Made by a program: the position numbers and the translations under genes
Notes under the pieces: model-generated
The model's database searches: none
What the model saw: the letters and a program-made list of their open reading frames with translations, nothing else
What the model was told of the DNA's origin: nothing
Shown here: in pieces, positions 5,503 through 7,754 of the stretch
How positions within the stretch are numbered: position 1 is the first letter of the stretch
Layout: the number at the start of each line of letters is the position of its first letter
Source of the DNA: DAIOSQ01 sp036752465
GTDB lineage: Bacteria; Pseudomonadota; Gammaproteobacteria; Legionellales; Legionellaceae
Assembly: GCA_036752465.1 (NCBI GenBank)
Contig: DAIOSQ010000090.1
Location: 1 to 7,754 of the forward strand
Direction: 5' to 3'
Length of the DNA: 7,754 nucleotides

Positions 5503-7754
5503 TTAACAACGTTGGCGTAAGCGCTGACACAGCTCTTCTTCTAGGAAGCTATGGGTTGCTGTTTTACCCCAGAAAAACCCATGCCGATGTTGCTGGTAAG
5601 TAGCGATATTTTGTTTGTAGTGCCTTTCCACAGTTTCTTCAATAGTAGCAGCTACCTCAGCTGGATTGATTTTATCTACTGGCTTCTCTTTACTACTCAA
5701 ACTTTTCTGTAAGTCCTGCTGCAACTCACTTAGCTTTTCCATTTTTGTGCGAGCGGTCTCTGGCGAAAACCAGGCAGCGTGCAGTTGTTTGTCTTTAAAT
5801 TTTTCGATGCGGTAAACGGCGTGTTCTATAGGCCATACATGTGTCAGTTTAGGCTCTTGACATGTTCCAAACAATCCACCAGATGTATAGGATAATGGAT
5901 TATCAGACCTGGTGGAGTTTTGATGGTCTATTGTGCAATCTGTCCCTACGCATCCCTGCGCCGCTGTTATAGTGCTTGCGCCTTTCGGATCCTCTATTGT
6001 AGAACTTGCTGTTGCGCAGTTTTGCGTAGCCATTTCAGGAATTGGTTCAACCAATAGCAATTTTTTCCAGGTTCCTCGGAAACTAAACGCAGATGCTTGG
6101 TCATCTGCAGCACCATAATGATCCCAGGCATCTGCTGCCAGATGCAGCGGATAAAATATACACTTGAGCACAAACGTGGGGATGTCATTGTGATGGTCAT
6201 GCCCCGCATGTTCGCCTAGACGCTCATTCACCAAAGATTTTACACTATGGTCGTGTATTTGCGGCTGGCGTGGAATATAATAGTGAATATCCACTGCGGC
6301 ATCACAGGCAGCGGCGACACTCACAGACACTAACCTCGGCATGCCCGCTACTTGATCAGCTGTAGCTGCAGAGCTTGCTATATGCCCAGTAAATAAAGAA
6401 TCTATGAGTGGGTTGAAGGTGAAATAAATCAACAAACGAAACGGATTCCAACGTTGCCAGGTATTGTCAATCGCGCACCACGCTTGGTAATCCTGGTGGA
6501 TGGCATTGAGCCAACTCGATAACATATGACTGCTCGGCGTATGACCGCTCATTTGTTTGATTTCATCAAGGGTTAAATAAACGGTTTCTTGCTTGGCTAA
6601 TGACGCAGCGTGTTTCTGCCATGCATTCTGATCGATAATGTCGATGGGATCACTCTGCACACCTTCGGCAGAAATATAGTAGAGTTCGTGCGGGTTCTGC
6701 GCAGCACCTTGTATATATAAATAGCTATTATAAAAAGCTGACGGGATTTTGCCGTTGCGATCCTGTGGTAATCGTTGGAGCGGGCGGATGGCAAAACGAT
6801 TGGCCATGTCCACAATATCTAGCGTCTCGCTGGTATTCTGGAGGTTAAAAATCAAGGTGGTGAGGCTAAGGATGATGGGATTTATCCAGCCCATGATCAC
6901 GCTGGGCAGTTGCTTCATCCAGGCAAACAGGGGTGGTGTTTGGGTGGCAATGGTTCGCCAAGTCCCTGCGGTACAAAAGGTAAGGCTGATGATCAAGGCC
7001 AAGAGTGTGATCTCAAATATCGCGATTGGGGCGGTGTTGATGGTCCAGTCTTGCTTGGTTAAGTAGTCCGTGAGTTTGTTCGCCCATTTTTCGAGGGTGC
7101 GTTGGGTAATCATGTCGTGTAATGCTCTATACGTCATGCAACCATACGCCGTGCCTGCAATTAAAGCCAACGGTAGAATGATGATGGGTAGCCAAGCTAT
7201 AGAAATGCTTGCCAGTAAGGGGATGTTGGCGACGGCGTCTAGTAATAAATAACTGGTGGCAAAGCTCATGCCAATACTGGCAATCAGGCTGGATATGCCT
7301 GCTGCATAAAACCATGGCTGTTGCGCCTGCTGCAGTTCAACTCTTCGTTGCTGGTATTTAGCTTGATCGTGCATGGCTAACCAGGCTTGCAGCTTTTGTT
7401 GGTAGCGCGAGGGCCCGGTGGTCGGTTGGTGGAGGTTGAATAATTGCCAAGTAAACCATTTTTCCATATCTTTCAGCTCTTTCGCCAAGGCCACTTGGTG
7501 GGCTTCTTGCTCTGGAGTTAAATCGAACGTATGGCTTAATGCATCCATTTCAATCAGGTTTGCTTGGTAATCTTTAAAAAATTGTGGTGTTTCTGCTAAG
7601 GCACGCTCCATGTCCGTTAGTTTTTGTTGCAGAACGTCTTTCTGGGCGATGGTTTGTGCCGATTCATCGCCGCATTTGGGTAAGGCTGTCAGCTGATTGT
7701 GTATGTCTTCGATGGTTAATTCATCACCACTGAGCACAAGGCTCAATCTTTCAT
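5503..7754 (-). CDS. Large multi-membrane protein of unknown function, 5' end beyond window; candidate effector
   Basis: Not recognised by clear homology. The frame is open to the window edge: GAA AGA precede a TTG at 7746 with no stop, so the true start is probably outside. Numbering from that TTG, residues 1-143 are charged and helical, possibly coiled-coil. Four likely membrane helices follow as two hairpins: about 146-168, 176-203, 238-260 and 282-302. TFCTAGTWRT lies at the end of the third. A soluble region of about 445 residues follows. It holds a histidine cluster (HDH at 498-500 and HAGHDHH at 513-519), a Cys/Ser/Thr-rich linker (about 575-630), a charged helical segment (about 640-715) and the end FLEEELCQRLRQRC. 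The glutamate triplet at -12 to -10 fits a Dot/Icm E-block. I recall similar architecture (membrane hairpins, then a FYPLHLAADAWDHYG-like block and a RHGFFWGKT-like block near the end) in Legionellales proteins, but cannot check it. It converges on rep with a 74-base gap. Confidence 0.8.
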   Translation of the reverse strand, partial: ERLSLVLSGDELTIEDIHNQLTALPKCGDESAQTIAQKDVLQQKLTDMERALAETPQFFKDYQANLIEMDALSHTFDLTPEQEAHQVALAKELKDMEKWFTWQLFNLHQPTTGPSRYQQKLQAWLAMHDQAKYQQRRVELQQAQQPWFYAAGISSLIASIGMSFATSYLLLDAVANIPLLASISIAWLPIIILPLALIAGTAYGCMTYRALHDMITQRTLEKWANKLTDYLTKQDWTINTAPIAIFEITLLALIISLTFCTAGTWRTIATQTPPLFAWMKQLPSVIMGWINPIILSLTTLIFNLQNTSETLDIVDMANRFAIRPLQRLPQDRNGKIPSAFYNSYLYIQGAAQNPHELYYISAEGVQSDPIDIIDQNAWQKHAASLAKQETVYLTLDEIKQMSGHTPSSHMLSSWLNAIHQDYQAWCAIDNTWQRWNPFRLLIYFTFNPLIDSLFTGHIASSAATADQVAGMPRLVSVSVAAACDAAVDIHYYIPRQPQIHDHSVKSLVNERLGEHAGHDHHNDIPTFVLKCIFYPLHLAADAWDHYGAADDQASAFSFRGTWKKLLLVEPIPEMATQNCATASSTIEDPKGASTITAAQGCVGTDCTIDHQNSTRSDNPLSYTSGGLFGTCQEPKLTHVWPIEHAVYRIEKFKDKQLHAAWFSPETARTKMEKLSELQQDLQKSLSSKEKPVDKINPAEVAATIEETVERHYKQNIATYQQHRHGFFWGKTATHSFLEEELCQRLRQRC

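Noticed and set aside
6749..7066. 105-codon plus-strand frame with hydrophobic stretches
   Set aside because: It is the mirror of the membrane helices of the minus-strand gene, with no ribosome site or family resemblance.

Overview
The window reads as chromosomal DNA from a gammaproteobacterium. Rep, Hsp33 and BirA are clearly gammaproteobacterial-type proteins; Rep aligns almost residue for residue with my recollection of E. coli Rep. The two large unrecognised proteins look like accessory proteins of intracellular Legionellales-type bacteria (Legionella, Coxiella, Berkiella, Aquicella). They have acidic C-termini with a glutamate cluster near the end, low-complexity tails, or multi-membrane plus long soluble architecture. 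That lineage is an inference from protein style, not from any marker gene.

Layout, left to right. At 3-482 (+) is the 3' part of birA, biotin-protein ligase, with its N-terminus outside the window. It overlaps by ATGA a small DUF6314-like gene at 479-898 (+). A long 25-bp imperfect hairpin at 907-968, with T/A tracts on both sides, separates these genes from a convergent minus-strand pair and probably terminates both units. The minus-strand pair is hslO (2427-3323, redox chaperone Hsp33) followed by an unrecognised ~472-aa gene (1025-2443) whose start overlaps the hslO stop. A ~100-base divergent promoter region (3324-3427) drives hslO leftward and rep rightward. rep (3428-5428, +) encodes a complete 666-aa Rep helicase. 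It converges on a large minus-strand membrane protein gene (5503 to the right edge, at least 749 codons) whose beginning is outside the window.

No RNA genes, CRISPR arrays, insertion sequences or origins were seen. The housekeeping genes do not form a pathway together: protein biotinylation, oxidative-stress protein folding and replication-fork restart. The interest lies in the two orphan proteins. The one behind hslO has a possible degenerate kinase-like core, a two-copy 14-residue repeat and a eukaryotic-style RRNSF phosphosite in its disordered tail. The membrane protein has two helical hairpins and a histidine cluster. Both are candidate type IV (Dot/Icm) secretion substrates. No secretion genes are in view, so this is a hypothesis.
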